Shown in pieces: positions 35,294-44,231 of a stretch of 64,000 bases of DNA. Each line of letters starts with the position of its first letter. The first letter of the stretch is position 1. The stretch covers positions 2,170,001 to 2,234,000 of the forward strand of contig NZ_CP028426.1 in NCBI RefSeq assembly GCF_003010915.2, given 5' to 3'. Origin of the DNA: Gulosibacter molinativorax (GTDB taxonomy: Bacteria > Actinomycetota > Actinomycetes > Actinomycetales > Microbacteriaceae). Both the position numbers and the translations under genes were made by a program. The notes beneath the pieces are model-generated. The model did not search any database. It saw only the letters and a list, made by a program, of their open reading frames with translations, and was not told the origin of the DNA.

Positions 35294-36829
35294 TCATGGC
35301 TGTCGCAGCCTCGCGTAAAGAGACTTTGACTCGCGATGCTCGAGCGTGACACTCAGCGCTGTGCTCAGGAGGCGTCGAGAGCTGAACACCGGCGCGGGGA
35401 TCGTAGCAAGGTCGTACTCGGAGTACCCTGCGCCAGCCCATTTACTGAGTCTGTGCTCCCAATGGAAGAAGTCGTGGAAGTCGTATCCGCGGAGGTGTTC
35501 CACCGAGAAGTCGGCGAAGACTGTCCATCGCGCCATTTCTTGCTGCAGTTCCGAGTCACTCGCGACCTTCGACTGCGCATACTTTTTTGCAAGAAGTTCG
35601 GTCGTTGGTGCAGACGCGCTGCGATCCTTATACACGCCCGTCGCGATGCCACCGCCGATGCCAAATAGCATCGCCGCTTTCGCTGGGGCGCCCACGTAAA
35701 ACGCGTTCGCGAGGTTCGCGTATCGCTGCCAAGTGGGGAACGTACGCGTGTATAGCCTCGCCATTTGAGATGTCGGTGTCATCTGCGCCACGTCCAGCAC
35801 AAGTTGCGGGAGCCTGGCCGCCGCCGCGACGCGGTTCGCCTGCACGAGATCGTCGTAGGTGCTCTTCTTCGCGACGTGGAACGGGTGATACGTCAGAGTC
35901 ACGGCTTCCGCCTCCTGGAGATCGACGATCCCAGCTTCGAGTACCGCGCGGGAATCGCTGCCCGCGGTGAGCGCCAGCACGGTTTGGGGTGCGACTGCGA
36001 TCCAGTTGCGCACCTGTTGCTGCAGTTCTTCACGAAACATCTCGGCAGCCTCGTCAAGCGAAAGTTCCGTGCGGTCCTCGGACGGGTAGAACCGCTGGTT
36101 CGTCACTTCGCGGCCGCGGACAGTGAGTCGGCCGTTCGCGAAGATCTGCCCTACCTCGTCGTGTGGAGTGATCAGGCCGGGGAGCCATTTGCCTGCCGGC
36201 GACTTGTAGTCGGGGTGCCGGAGGATCCATTGCATCCTCTTTGATGGGAGGCCGCCGACGAGTTCCGAGAGGATCGCGGTGTGGGATGTGAGCGCGACAC
36301 TCTCGCCCGTATCGTGCCAGTAGCAGGATCGGGTCGCCATTGGGTCGCCGTAGATGTCGAGGGTTTCACCGCGACGGACGAAGACAACGTAACGGCCGGA
36401 GAGCCAGGTGATCGCTTCATCCATTGCCTTGCGAGGGACCTCGACAGGCTCGGCCAGGTCCTCGACAGGTTCGGCCAACGGTCGAGGCTCGACCGACCGT
36501 AGGGTTTTGAGAAGGCGCGCGGCGATCTCGTGGCGCTTTGCGGGGCCGCGATCGTCGAAGACCTGGCCCAGGATGAGAATGCCGAAGTCGCCGTACGACG
36601 CCGACTGGCGCTCAAGTTCCGGGTCGAGCTGCGCCCGCCACGGGCCGAACTCGAGCGTCTCCCACTTCTCGTGCGGTGCGTAGTCGATCGCGCCCTTCGT
36701 GATGAGGAAGCCCTTCGCGAAGACATTTTTATAGCCCCAGATTTTGTAGGCGGGGCGCAGTCGCTGCTGCCGCTGCTCAAGGTCTGCCAGCGTCTTCAGT
36801 CGCTTGGTCTCGCTGCGCTGGCCAAACAT
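35294..36829 (-). CDS. Asparagine-synthetase-like protein
   Basis: The 511-residue product has an N-terminal beta-sandwich-like part (about 30-190) resembling a class-II amidotransferase domain without the Cys2 nucleophile (it begins MFGQ). A PP-loop-like TAGSDSR at 288-294 follows, then AEAVTLTYHPFHV and a helical C-terminal part. Known family members activate a carboxylate with ATP and attach an amine. In this cluster of uronic acids an amide on the sugar acid is one plausible product, but this is inference. The stop of the DUF6270 gene lies 15 bases upstream of the start, so they are cotranscribed. A second member is at 1-840. Confidence 0.78.
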   Translation of the reverse strand: MFGQRSETKRLKTLADLEQRQQRLRPAYKIWGYKNVFAKGFLITKGAIDYAPHEKWETLEFGPWRAQLDPELERQSASYGDFGILILGQVFDDRGPAKRHEIAARLLKTLRSVEPRPLAEPVEDLAEPVEVPRKAMDEAITWLSGRYVVFVRRGETLDIYGDPMATRSCYWHDTGESVALTSHTAILSELVGGLPSKRMQWILRHPDYKSPAGKWLPGLITPHDEVGQIFANGRLTVRGREVTNQRFYPSEDRTELSLDEAAEMFREELQQQVRNWIAVAPQTVLALTAGSDSRAVLEAGIVDLQEAEAVTLTYHPFHVAKKSTYDDLVQANRVAAAARLPQLVLDVAQMTPTSQMARLYTRTFPTWQRYANLANAFYVGAPAKAAMLFGIGGGIATGVYKDRSASAPTTELLAKKYAQSKVASDSELQQEMARWTVFADFSVEHLRGYDFHDFFHWEHRLSKWAGAGYSEYDLATIPAPVFSSRRLLSTALSVTLEHRESKSLYARLRQP

Positions 36830-36844
36830 TCCTTGGGGTATCTC

Positions 36845-37645
36845 CTAATTGGGTGCGTTCGAATCCTCGACCGGATCCGCGTCCGACACAGATTGTTCGC
36901 CCGCGCGACGCTCGGCAACGAAGGCGTCAATCGCCTCGTGGACCCGGTCATATATCTCGGGAGTGTAGTGGAACGGCGCCAACCCCCAGCGATGATCGGG
37001 GTCGGCCACCGCATCCTCGACCGCAAAAATCGAGAGCCCGAGCTGCCCCAGGTAGTCGTAGTACCGACGAAACTGCGAGTTCGCCTGCCCGGAACTTTTC
37101 CCCATCGACAGCGGGGTCGGCGAGCCCTCGACGTCGAAGGGCGCCCAGTTCACCGAGAGCACGAGAACGCGCTCCTTCAGGCCGGCTGCCTCAAGTCTGG
37201 CCACGAATGCATCCGCCGCCTTTGCCCACCGCTCGAAATGCTCGTCGCTCCCGAACGGGATGTGCCGAGCCTGCTTGATCGCATCCTCGAACTCGGGAAT
37301 GTCAAGCACGTCGATGCTTCTGGTCACGACCGAACCATCCGAAAACTCGAAAATTCCGTGTCGTTCGTCGACGAGGTCCCAGAGGAGCACATCCGGCCGA
37401 CCGGCGTCTTTGATCGTCTCGAGCTGTTTGCCCTCGACGTCGCGGCGGACGTTCCGCAATTGGAACCGGCTGGAAGTCGTGTATTTCTTCGGGAGGTTGC
37501 CCGATGCATCCGACCCCTCGGTGAGCAGCGACTGGCGCGACACGTACGCGAGAATCGGGTACTGCTCGCGATCCATCGTCTCGAGCGTGTCTCGGCTCAC
37601 GCAGCTGCCGAGGATCGTGACGGCGATCGGTTGCGAAGGGTCCAT
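36845..37645 (-). CDS. DUF6270 domain protein
   Basis: The 266-residue product begins IAVTILGSCVSRDTLE (residues 7-22), the N-terminal GSC-V-R-D block of the DUF6270 family found in polysaccharide and cell-surface clusters. RPDVLLWDLVDERHGIFEF and VNWAPFDVEG are further conserved-looking segments. The layout recalls SGNH-like esterases, with GSC in place of GDS and a late H (APFHYTPEIY), but activity is unproven. It is the first gene of the minus-strand run down to 25621 and is divergent from the LCP gene, with under 100 bases between them holding both promoters. Confidence 0.75.
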   Translation of the reverse strand: MDPSQPIAVTILGSCVSRDTLETMDREQYPILAYVSRQSLLTEGSDASGNLPKKYTTSSRFQLRNVRRDVEGKQLETIKDAGRPDVLLWDLVDERHGIFEFSDGSVVTRSIDVLDIPEFEDAIKQARHIPFGSDEHFERWAKAADAFVARLEAAGLKERVLVLSVNWAPFDVEGSPTPLSMGKSSGQANSQFRRYYDYLGQLGLSIFAVEDAVADPDHRWGLAPFHYTPEIYDRVHEAIDAFVAERRAGEQSVSDADPVEDSNAPN

Positions 37646-37741
37646 CGTTCGATTCTAGGTAAACCATTGGTGAACCGCAGTGCCGTCTTGAAACCAAGTG
37701 CGCGGTGCCATCCTGGGCTCTGAAATTTGGCCCATGACAGA

Positions 37742-38740
37742 ATGGCCGTCATGAGTTCAGCAGAAGCGCCGCGCCGTCGACGGCTCAAGACCTGGCAGAT
37801 CATCCTCATCGTCTTGTTGGTGCTGGTGCTCGCCGCCGCCGGAATCCTCTGGTGGAACGTGCAGTCCAAGCTGAACCAGGTCGAGACGATCGAGACCGCG
37901 TTCCCCGACGAGACCGCGCGTCCCGACGTCTTCGACGGCGAGAACCCACCGACGAACATCCTGATGCTCGGTTCCGACTCGCGCGCCGACACATCCGAAT
38001 CGATGATGACCGACCTCGGCAACCGCTCCGACACCATCATGGTGGCCCACATCTCGGGCGACAAGCAGAGCATCCAGATCATGTCGATCATGCGTGACTC
38101 CTGGGTCGAGATTCCGGGCCACGGTGAGATGAAAATCAACGCGGCGCTCTCGCTCGGCGGTGTGCCGCTGCTGGTGGAGACCGTTGAAGGGTTGATTGAC
38201 CAGCGCATCGACCACGTCGCGATGATCGACTTCAACGGATTCAAGGGCGTCACGGATGCGCTCGGTGGCGTGAGCCTCAACAACCCGTACGCCTTTAGTT
38301 CGGATGGCTACGACTTCCCCGCCGGCCCCATCACCCTCGACGGCGAACAGGCCCTCGTGTTTGTGCGCGAGCGCTATTCCTTTGAGGACGGCGACTATCA
38401 GCGCGTGCAGAACCAACAGATCTTCCTCAAGGCCGTGATGGCCCAGGCAATGTCGGGCGAGACGCTCACAAACCCCGGCAAGCTCAACGATCTCCTCGGT
38501 GCCGTCACGCCGTACGTGGCCACCGACTCGTCGCTGAACGGTAGCGCGATGTTCGACATGGCGCAGTCGCTCACCTCGGTGCGGATGCGCGACATCACGA
38601 CGTTCACGATGCCCACCAACGGCACCGGGATGATCGGCGACCAGTCGGTCGTATACGTCAATTGGGACGAGATGGAAGTGCTGCGCGAGAAGTTCAAGAC
38701 GGACGAGCTGAAGAACTACAACCCGCCGGCTCGGCCGTAG
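37742..38740 (+). CDS. LytR-CpsA-Psr (LCP) family glycopolymer ligase
   Basis: The 332-residue product has a short cytoplasmic basic tail, one membrane helix (WQIILIVLLVLVLAAAGILWW, about 20-40) and an extracellular LCP domain. Conserved blocks are NILMLGSDSRAD, RSDTIMVAHI, IQIMSIMRDSWVEI (arginine and aspartate contact the polyprenyl pyrophosphate) and ALVFVRERYSFEDGDYQRVQNQQ. LCP proteins transfer glycans from undecaprenyl pyrophosphate to peptidoglycan or arabinogalactan, so this is the probable last step for the polymer made by the cluster. The start may be ATG 37742 or 37751; neither has a strong ribosome site. Confidence 0.92.
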   Translation: MAVMSSAEAPRRRRLKTWQIILIVLLVLVLAAAGILWWNVQSKLNQVETIETAFPDETARPDVFDGENPPTNILMLGSDSRADTSESMMTDLGNRSDTIMVAHISGDKQSIQIMSIMRDSWVEIPGHGEMKINAALSLGGVPLLVETVEGLIDQRIDHVAMIDFNGFKGVTDALGGVSLNNPYAFSSDGYDFPAGPITLDGEQALVFVRERYSFEDGDYQRVQNQQIFLKAVMAQAMSGETLTNPGKLNDLLGAVTPYVATDSSLNGSAMFDMAQSLTSVRMRDITTFTMPTNGTGMIGDQSVVYVNWDEMEVLREKFKTDELKNYNPPARP

Positions 38741-38761
38741 GGGTTTTGGAGTCGTACCGGC

Positions 38762-39367
38762 ATGGGGCTGAACGAAGATCCGATCGAGTTTCACGCGCTC
38801 GGCGACGAGGAAGTAACGGCGGCTGCGCCGATTCCGCTGACGTTCCGCGAGCGCATGTCGTCTTTGGCGCGAAAGCCGCTGTTTTGGGGCGGACTTGCGG
38901 TGGTGTCCGCTGGGGCGGTTGTCGGTGCCTCGTTCGGGCCGCAGTGGCTCGAGGCCCTCGCGACTCCCCCGCCGAGCGAGACCGCGGTGCCTGTGGTGAC
39001 GGCGACGCCGACTGAGAGTCCGACTGTGACGCCCTCGCCTACTGCGACTCGGACGCCGACGCCGACGCCGACCGTTGCGCCGGAACCTGAGCCTGAAGTG
39101 CCGGTTGAGGAGCCGCCCGTCGAGGAGCCACCGGTTGAAGACTATGTCGAGCCGGATTACGTCGAGCCGGATTACGTCGAGCCCGAACCCGATTATTACT
39201 ACGAGGAGCCGTACTACCCGCCGGACGATGGCGGGCAGGGTGGTTCTGTGCCTGAGCCCGATCCTCCGGTTGACCCGGATCCTTCCGTAGACCCACCGGT
39301 CACTGAAGGTCCAGGCCCGGGCGAGCAACCTGCGCCAACCGAAGAACCAACGCTCGGCGGCACATAG
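38762..39367 (+). CDS. Pro/Glu-rich single-pass membrane protein
   Basis: The 201-residue product has a membrane helix (PLFWGGLAVVSAGAVVGASF, about 39-58) followed by a low-complexity outer part rich in Pro, Thr and Glu. Tandem short repeats are visible (VEEPP twice, then DYVEP three times, with one further VEP). I do not recognise a domain. It lies 21 bases after the LCP gene and is probably cotranscribed. A role as a wall-spanning stalk is plausible from composition only. Confidence 0.65.
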   Translation: MGLNEDPIEFHALGDEEVTAAAPIPLTFRERMSSLARKPLFWGGLAVVSAGAVVGASFGPQWLEALATPPPSETAVPVVTATPTESPTVTPSPTATRTPTPTPTVAPEPEPEVPVEEPPVEEPPVEDYVEPDYVEPDYVEPEPDYYYEEPYYPPDDGGQGGSVPEPDPPVDPDPSVDPPVTEGPGPGEQPAPTEEPTLGGT

Positions 39368-39479
39368 CGGCTACCAGCTTCGCGATGTGGCTACATCGGC
39401 GCAGCAGCCGAAACTTGTCGAGCCTCCCGGTCAAATGAGCCGAGTCGCCGCCCGCACGCGAAACGGTCAGCTTGCCTCA

Positions 39480-40079
39480 TCAGGCGGGCGACAGCATCCC
39501 CTCGTTCTCGACGAAGCGGTCGCCGGTGTCCGGGCAGACCCACACGTCGCCCTCGAGCTTGAGTCGGTGGCCCGTCTTCCCCACCCAGCCCAACTGCCTC
39601 GCCGGGACGCCGACCATGAGCGCGAAGTCGGGCACATCCTTGTTAACGACCGCCCCTGCCGCGACCATCGCCCACGCACCGATCGTCACCGGCGCGACGC
39701 ACACCGCCCGCGCACCGATCGCCGCACCCTGCTGGATCGTGACACCCACCGCATCCCAGTCGTCGGCCGATTTCAGCGAGCCATCCGGGTTGATCGCGCG
39801 CGGGTACGTGTCGTTCGTCAGTACAACCGCCGGGCCAATGAACACACCGTCCTCGAGCACCGCGGGCTCGTACACGAGCGCGTAGTTCTGCACCTTGCAG
39901 TTGTCGCCGAGCGTCACCCCAGGGCCGACATAGGCTCCCCTGCCGAGGATGCAATTCTTGCCGAGTCGCGCATCCTCACGAACATGCGCGAGGTGCCAGA
40001 TCGTCGTGCCCTCTCCGACGTGGGCCTCGGAAGAGATATCGGCGCTCGCCTCGATGCGGGTGTTTGGATGCGTGCTCAT
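39480..40079 (-). CDS. Second hexapeptide-repeat N-acetyltransferase (WbpD/WlbB-like)
   Basis: The 199-residue product has the same hexapeptide helix and C-terminal extension as the one at 6758-7360 (IWHLAHVREDARLG, GVFIGPAVVLTNDTYPRAINP, GAWAMVAAGAVVNKDVPDFA). It sits apart from the other pathway genes, between the LCP gene pair and the SipW locus, and is convergent with 38762-39367. It may acetylate a different amino sugar, or be a recent duplicate. The C-terminal VCPDTGDRFVENEG differs slightly from copy one. ATG 40079 heads a 404-base upstream gap. Confidence 0.88.
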   Translation of the reverse strand: MSTHPNTRIEASADISSEAHVGEGTTIWHLAHVREDARLGKNCILGRGAYVGPGVTLGDNCKVQNYALVYEPAVLEDGVFIGPAVVLTNDTYPRAINPDGSLKSADDWDAVGVTIQQGAAIGARAVCVAPVTIGAWAMVAAGAVVNKDVPDFALMVGVPARQLGWVGKTGHRLKLEGDVWVCPDTGDRFVENEGMLSPA

Positions 40080-40483
40080 GACCGCTTGCCCCTCCGTCGC
40101 GGCCCGGCTGACTCGAGCCTTTGGCGCCCGATATTACTCGCCGACCAGGGATTATTGAAGGGCTTCGGCGGTGTTGGTGGTCGTCTTGGGGCGAGTCTCG
40201 CGGGAAGGGCAAAGTGTGCGGTGGTACGCAGCAATTCAGCATGCCAAACGCACGCTCATCGACATCGGTTGTCGGATCGAGACGGAATCACGCACTGTCC
40301 ATACACATACCCCCGTCGCGCCGCCGAAGCCTACAAACTTTCTCGCCCAAACGATTGGGGATTCGACAGTTTTTGACCTTGGTCACGAAATCGTTTGGGG
40401 AGCTGTAAAGCCGCCAACTATTGTCGTGAAAAGGTGCGTATTGGCGCACGATTCGTCGTCACCATACGAGAAAGCAGGCAGTC
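40080..40483. other. Divergent intergenic region upstream of the SipW locus
   Basis: No gene is supported. Near the right end an 11-base perfect inverted repeat, CCCAAACGATT (40346-40356) and AATCGTTTGGG (40389-40399), encloses a TTGACC box (40373-40378) and the symmetric TGACC-TT-GGTCA. This looks like a regulated promoter region for the SipW-locus genes, but I cannot place a good -10 box. Confidence 0.5.
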
Positions 40484-41167
40484 ATGGCTACCGAACCCGT
40501 TCGCTCCCGAAAGGCCGCAAAGATCGGCGCCATCACCGCTGGCGCGATCGTCGTCGGCATTGCAGGAACCTTCACCCTCGCGAGCTGGAACGACTCCGAG
40601 TGGGTGTCTGGGTTTACCGACAACATCCCGGGGATCGGCACCAGCGAGTTCGAGGTGCAGCAAAACGCGGACCCAGGTATCGCTGCAGGGGCTTGGACGG
40701 ATCGTGAGTCGGAGACCGACCCGAATCCGCTGACCTTCGCAGTCAACCCGCTTGCACTGACCCCTGGCGACACCATTTATGCGCCGGTATCGCTCCGGAC
40801 CACCGCCGAGTCGATCGCGGGCACCGTTACGCTCCAGCCCGCTGGCCAGTCGACAACTGCCGTCACGGATGCTGCCCTCTGGGAGGCGCTCGAGCTCACG
40901 GTCTACACGGCGGAAGGAACCGACCGACCCGCTTGTGACGCCACCGGCCTCACGGGAGCCACGTGGGGTGCCCCCATCGTCGCAACGAGCACGCTCGCGA
41001 CCACCGCAGTCGCAGGCGCGTCGCAGCAGCTGCTCGAGCAGGGAACGTCGACGCAGCACTACTGCTTCGTGATGTCGCTGCCCGACACCGAGGCGAACCG
41101 CACCAACGATGCGCTCCACGGCACGACCGTGGCGCCGATCTGGGAATTCGCGGCCGTCTCCGAATAG
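40484..41167 (+). CDS. SipW-dependent-type signal peptide protein (alternate-type surface protein)
   Basis: The 227-residue product begins with a basic tail, a hydrophobic stretch (IGAITAGAIVVGIAGTFTLA, about 15-34) and the cleavage region ASWNDSEWVSGF. This arrangement is typical of proteins processed by SipW-type signal peptidases, such as TasA/camelysin relatives. The mature part is beta-rich with two Cys (CDATGL and HYCFVMS) that could form a disulfide. The next gene encodes the matching signal peptidase. Such proteins form surface fibres in Bacillus; here that role is inferred. Confidence 0.8.
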   Translation: MATEPVRSRKAAKIGAITAGAIVVGIAGTFTLASWNDSEWVSGFTDNIPGIGTSEFEVQQNADPGIAAGAWTDRESETDPNPLTFAVNPLALTPGDTIYAPVSLRTTAESIAGTVTLQPAGQSTTAVTDAALWEALELTVYTAEGTDRPACDATGLTGATWGAPIVATSTLATTAVAGASQQLLEQGTSTQHYCFVMSLPDTEANRTNDALHGTTVAPIWEFAAVSE

Positions 41168-41185
41168 GCCTTCACCCCGTAGCTC

Positions 41186-41722
41186 TTGCGCCGAATCAGC
41201 CGCGCCCTCGGTCGAGTCGCCGCCGTGCTCTTGAGCGCGGCGGCGCTAGTCGTCGTCGGTTGGATCGCCTATTCGGCCATCACCGGGGCGACGCTCGTGA
41301 TCTTTCGCACGGGCTCGATGTCGCCGACCATGCCGCAAGGCGCACTCGCGATCGCCGAACCGATCAGCGCATCCGACATCGTGGTTGGCGACGTCGTGAC
41401 GGTCGACCGCAGCGACGAAGGTCGACAGCCGATCACCCATCGCGTCATCGAAATCCGCGAGGGCTCGGTGCCGGGGTCGGCCGAGATTCGGATGCAGGGC
41501 GACGCGAACCCCGCGCCGGATCAGGAGGCCTACGTGGTCACCGACGTCATGCGCGTGACGTGGTCGATGCCGGGGCTCGGCACGGTGCTGATGGTGCTGC
41601 AGAGCCCGCTCGGGATGACTGCGCTCACACTGCTTGCGGGCACCCTCACCGTGTGGGCGTTCTGGCCGGCGCCGGCGGCCGCGAGACCGTCCAATGAGGT
41701 CGCGCGTGACGACGCACGATAG
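41186..41722 (+). CDS. Signal peptidase I, SipW type
   Basis: The 178-residue product has a first membrane helix (about 10-32), then FRTGSMSPTMPQG with catalytic Ser44, the segment GDVVTVD and PITHRVIEI, in which His85 replaces the Lys general base of ordinary bacterial signal peptidases. It ends with a second membrane helix (MTALTLLAGTLTVWAFW). The Ser/His arrangement is the mark of SipW/archaeal/ER-type enzymes. It should cleave the preprotein at 40484-41167 and the surface protein at 42431-44206, which share the ASWxDSEW cleavage pattern. The start at TTG 41186 lacks a clear ribosome site and is uncertain. Confidence 0.85.
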   Translation: MRRISRALGRVAAVLLSAAALVVVGWIAYSAITGATLVIFRTGSMSPTMPQGALAIAEPISASDIVVGDVVTVDRSDEGRQPITHRVIEIREGSVPGSAEIRMQGDANPAPDQEAYVVTDVMRVTWSMPGLGTVLMVLQSPLGMTALTLLAGTLTVWAFWPAPAAARPSNEVARDDAR

Positions 41723-42434
41723 GACGCGCGTGGCGCGAGCGATCGCCGCATTCTGCGCGGTGCTCTCGCTGGTGGGCGTCCTATGGACCGCCGAGCGCGC
41801 GAACGCGCTGCTTGCCGACGTCGCCGAAACCGGCGAGGCCGGGCTGCTCACGCTGCGTGCCGACCCGCATCCATTTCACTGGCAGGATGCGGGCCCAGGC
41901 GAGACACACGACTGGCTGATCGAAGCATCCCTGGCCGACGCCACCGCCGGTACCTTGAGCCTGGAGATGCGCGCGGACGGCGCGCTCGTCACCGAGGCCG
42001 GAATGACCGTGAGCGTCGACTCGTGCCCCGTCGCCTTCTCGCGCGCGGCCGAGGATGCGCCGCCCCAGTGCGCGGGAACCGCGACTCCGGTGTTGCCGGT
42101 GACGCCCATTCGCGAAATTGCGTTGCCCGAGTCCGGCGACGTTTTCCCGCTCGCCGACCTGCGCGCCGATGAGCCGCGACACCTGCTCGTGACCCTCGGC
42201 ATCCCCGCCGATGCGTCGCCTGCGGAACTGTCGGGCGCATCCGCGACCCTGTCCGTCGGCCTGCACGCGCGCGGCGATTCCGTGCCAGGGAACGACGACA
42301 CTGGATCTCATGCCGGCCTCGCTGCGACCGGCGCGAACGTGCTCGCGCTCATACTGCTCGCGGTTGGACTGATCGGATACGGGCTGAGCGTTCGTTGGTT
42401 GCGAGTGCTGCGGCGTCGCGAGGGGCACGCATGA
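41706..42434 (+). CDS. LAATG-anchored surface protein
   Basis: GTG 41706 is chosen for GAGG 6 bases upstream; it overlaps the peptidase gene by 17 bases. The product is about 242 residues. It has an N-terminal signal-like helix (ARAIAAFCAVLSLVGVLWTA), a beta-rich middle with two Cys (SVDSCPVAFS, PPQCAGTA), and a C-terminal sorting signal: LAATG, a hydrophobic segment and RWLRVLRRREGHA. LAxTG is the motif used by class E sortases of high-GC Gram-positives. No sortase gene is in the window. Its ATGA overlap with the next gene supports one operon. Confidence 0.75.
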   Translation: MTTHDRTRVARAIAAFCAVLSLVGVLWTAERANALLADVAETGEAGLLTLRADPHPFHWQDAGPGETHDWLIEASLADATAGTLSLEMRADGALVTEAGMTVSVDSCPVAFSRAAEDAPPQCAGTATPVLPVTPIREIALPESGDVFPLADLRADEPRHLLVTLGIPADASPAELSGASATLSVGLHARGDSVPGNDDTGSHAGLAATGANVLALILLAVGLIGYGLSVRWLRVLRRREGHA

Positions 42435-42445
42435 GGCGCTTCGTG

Positions 42446-42505
42446 CGACGGGGCATCGTTCGACAGGGCATCGGGCGACGCGGCATCGGGCGACGCGGCA
42501 TTGGG
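42446..42505 (+). repeat. Four 15-base tandem repeats in a signal-peptide tail
   Basis: Units start at 42446, 42461, 42476 and 42491 with consensus CGACGCGGCATCGGG. They encode the repeated five-residue pattern R-R/Q-G-I-G/V in the n-region of the surface-protein signal peptide. The array could vary in copy number without changing frame. Confidence 0.8.
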
Positions 42506-42616
42506 ATCGCGACGGCGGTGCTGCTGACCGTCGGAATCGCGTCCCCGGGCGGCGTCGTGACCAGCGCATCCTGGCAGGATTCCGAATGGGCAGGCGGCAC
42601 GGTGGGGACACTCGAC

Positions 42617-42619
42617 TGA
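42617..42619 (+). other. In-frame TGA between signal peptide and mature surface protein
   Basis: The codon lies between GAC (Asp) and GTG. Both flanking parts are in one frame and both fit the same protein. A Cys codon (TGC/TGT) differs by one base. Confidence 0.7.
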
Positions 42620-44231
42620 GTGGATGCGACCGGGCAGTTCACGTCTCGAGGCGAGGGGCAGCTACTCAGCGGCTCGCTGCTCGGCGCGGATCTCGACGCG
42701 ATTGCCGAGGTGAAGGGCGTCGAGGTCCTCAATGACGGTTCGGGGAGTTTGGCCGATCCGACGTCGGCCGTGCCCCTCGGAAATGACGCCTACTCCGATC
42801 CCTTGAACGTCGAGGCGCTGTCCGCGCTGAATGTGGACCTCACCCGGTTCCTTGCGCTGCCGCTCGATACCTCCACGGGGGTCGTCGGTCAGTACGGGCA
42901 GGCGACGAGTTCCGGATTATCGGCGGGCGCGAGCGGCCTGATTACCGAGTCGGGCGGCATCGCGCTCGAGCCCGAGGGCGGCTACCCGAATCTCGCGACG
43001 TTACAGCTGTCGCAATTGCTTGGCAGCGTGAACCCGGGCGTCGCCTCTGCCTTGAGCGGTGTCGCCGACGTGTCGCTCGAGGTAGGAGCGGTCACCGGTC
43101 GCGCCGAGCTGGATGCGTGCAATCTCGCGTGGAGCGGTCAGGTCGCGGATGCGCTGACCCGCGAATACCTCGCGACGTCGCTGACGACGGTGATTGATTC
43201 GCCAACCGTGGGGACGCTCGTGTCGACGGTCGACGGGGTTGTCGGCGATCTTGAAACGGCTGTGAACGCGCTCGCCGGAGACACGGGGCTCACGACCGCG
43301 ATCGCCGACGGCCTGTCCGGCTTGCTGGGTGGGTTGCTCGGCACGCTCAGACTCGGGGACGTCAGCGTCGAGCTTTCCGCGACAATCGATCTCGATCCGG
43401 TTCGCGCGCTACTGACCGAGCAACTCACCGACAGTGGCGGCATCCTCACCGTCGATCTCGCTGGCGGCACGATTCGCGTCGATACTGCGGCGTTGCTCGC
43501 CGCCTCCTACCCGGACGAGTACAGCGCCGGGCTGAATGGGCTCAGCCCGAACACGAACATCCTGTCGGACCCCGTGGTGGTGAACACGCTGACCTCGACG
43601 CTGGCAAGTGTGCTGGACGAGTGGCTCGAACGCGTGACCGGCGCGCTCACCGCGGCCGTCGACGCGATCACCGTGAATGTCGCCGCGACCATCGAGCTGA
43701 GACTGCTGCTCATCCCCGTCGCGGAGATTTCGGTGAGCGTGAGTGGATCCCTCGCGCAGCTGCTCAGTGGCGAGCCGGGATTCGTGACCGTCAACACGAA
43801 GCTGCTGGGCGCGATCGAGCTCGGGCTGCTCAACGGCCTGGTCTCTGCGCTCACGCAGGGAGCCGGGTTGGCCGTCGGCACAGCGGTCGACGCGGTGCTC
43901 GGCCTCACGGTCGATGAGCTGATCGGCGACCTTGTCGACGTCACCACTCCGGTCGTCGAAGCCGTCTCGCTCGTGTACAGCTCGCTGTTCCTCGACGGCG
44001 TGGTCGTCGTCACCGTGAACGCGCAGAACGATCCGCTCGCGGGATCGGCGGAGCCGCCGGATCTAGCGGCGCTACCGGATGGTCAGTTCGACGTCGCGGC
44101 GCTGCGCGTCGGTGTGTTGGATGCGCTGGGCCAGTCTGGCGTTGCCCTCTACCTCGGGCGCGGCTCGGTAGGGCCCTCGTGTTTGATTGGTGCGGCGAGG
44201 TGTTAGTGGGTACTTGGTGTAGTGGCCTTGG

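Larger units (their letters stand above)
42431..44206 (+). pseudogene. Choice-of-anchor-G-like surface protein, interrupted by in-frame TGA
   Basis: ATG 42431 overlaps the previous stop as ATGA. The first 62 codons give a SipW-type signal peptide: an Arg/Gly-rich tail, IATAVLLTVGIASPGG and SASWQDSEWAGG. TGA at 42617-42619 interrupts the frame, and the same frame resumes at GTG 42620 for 528 residues (DATGQFTSRGEGQLLSGSLL, then many beta-strand-rich repeats and DACNLAWSG). In my recollection of this family, the residue after VGTLD is Cys, so a TGY-to-TGA change is likely. Three other Cys remain. The gene is either a recent pseudogene, two separate translated pieces, a sequencing error or a readthrough case. 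Confidence 0.72.

Noticed and set aside
37757..39328. A 523-residue open frame opposite the LCP gene
   Set aside because: It is Arg/His-rich, with no motif, and antisense to a clear LCP gene and the following Pro-rich gene.
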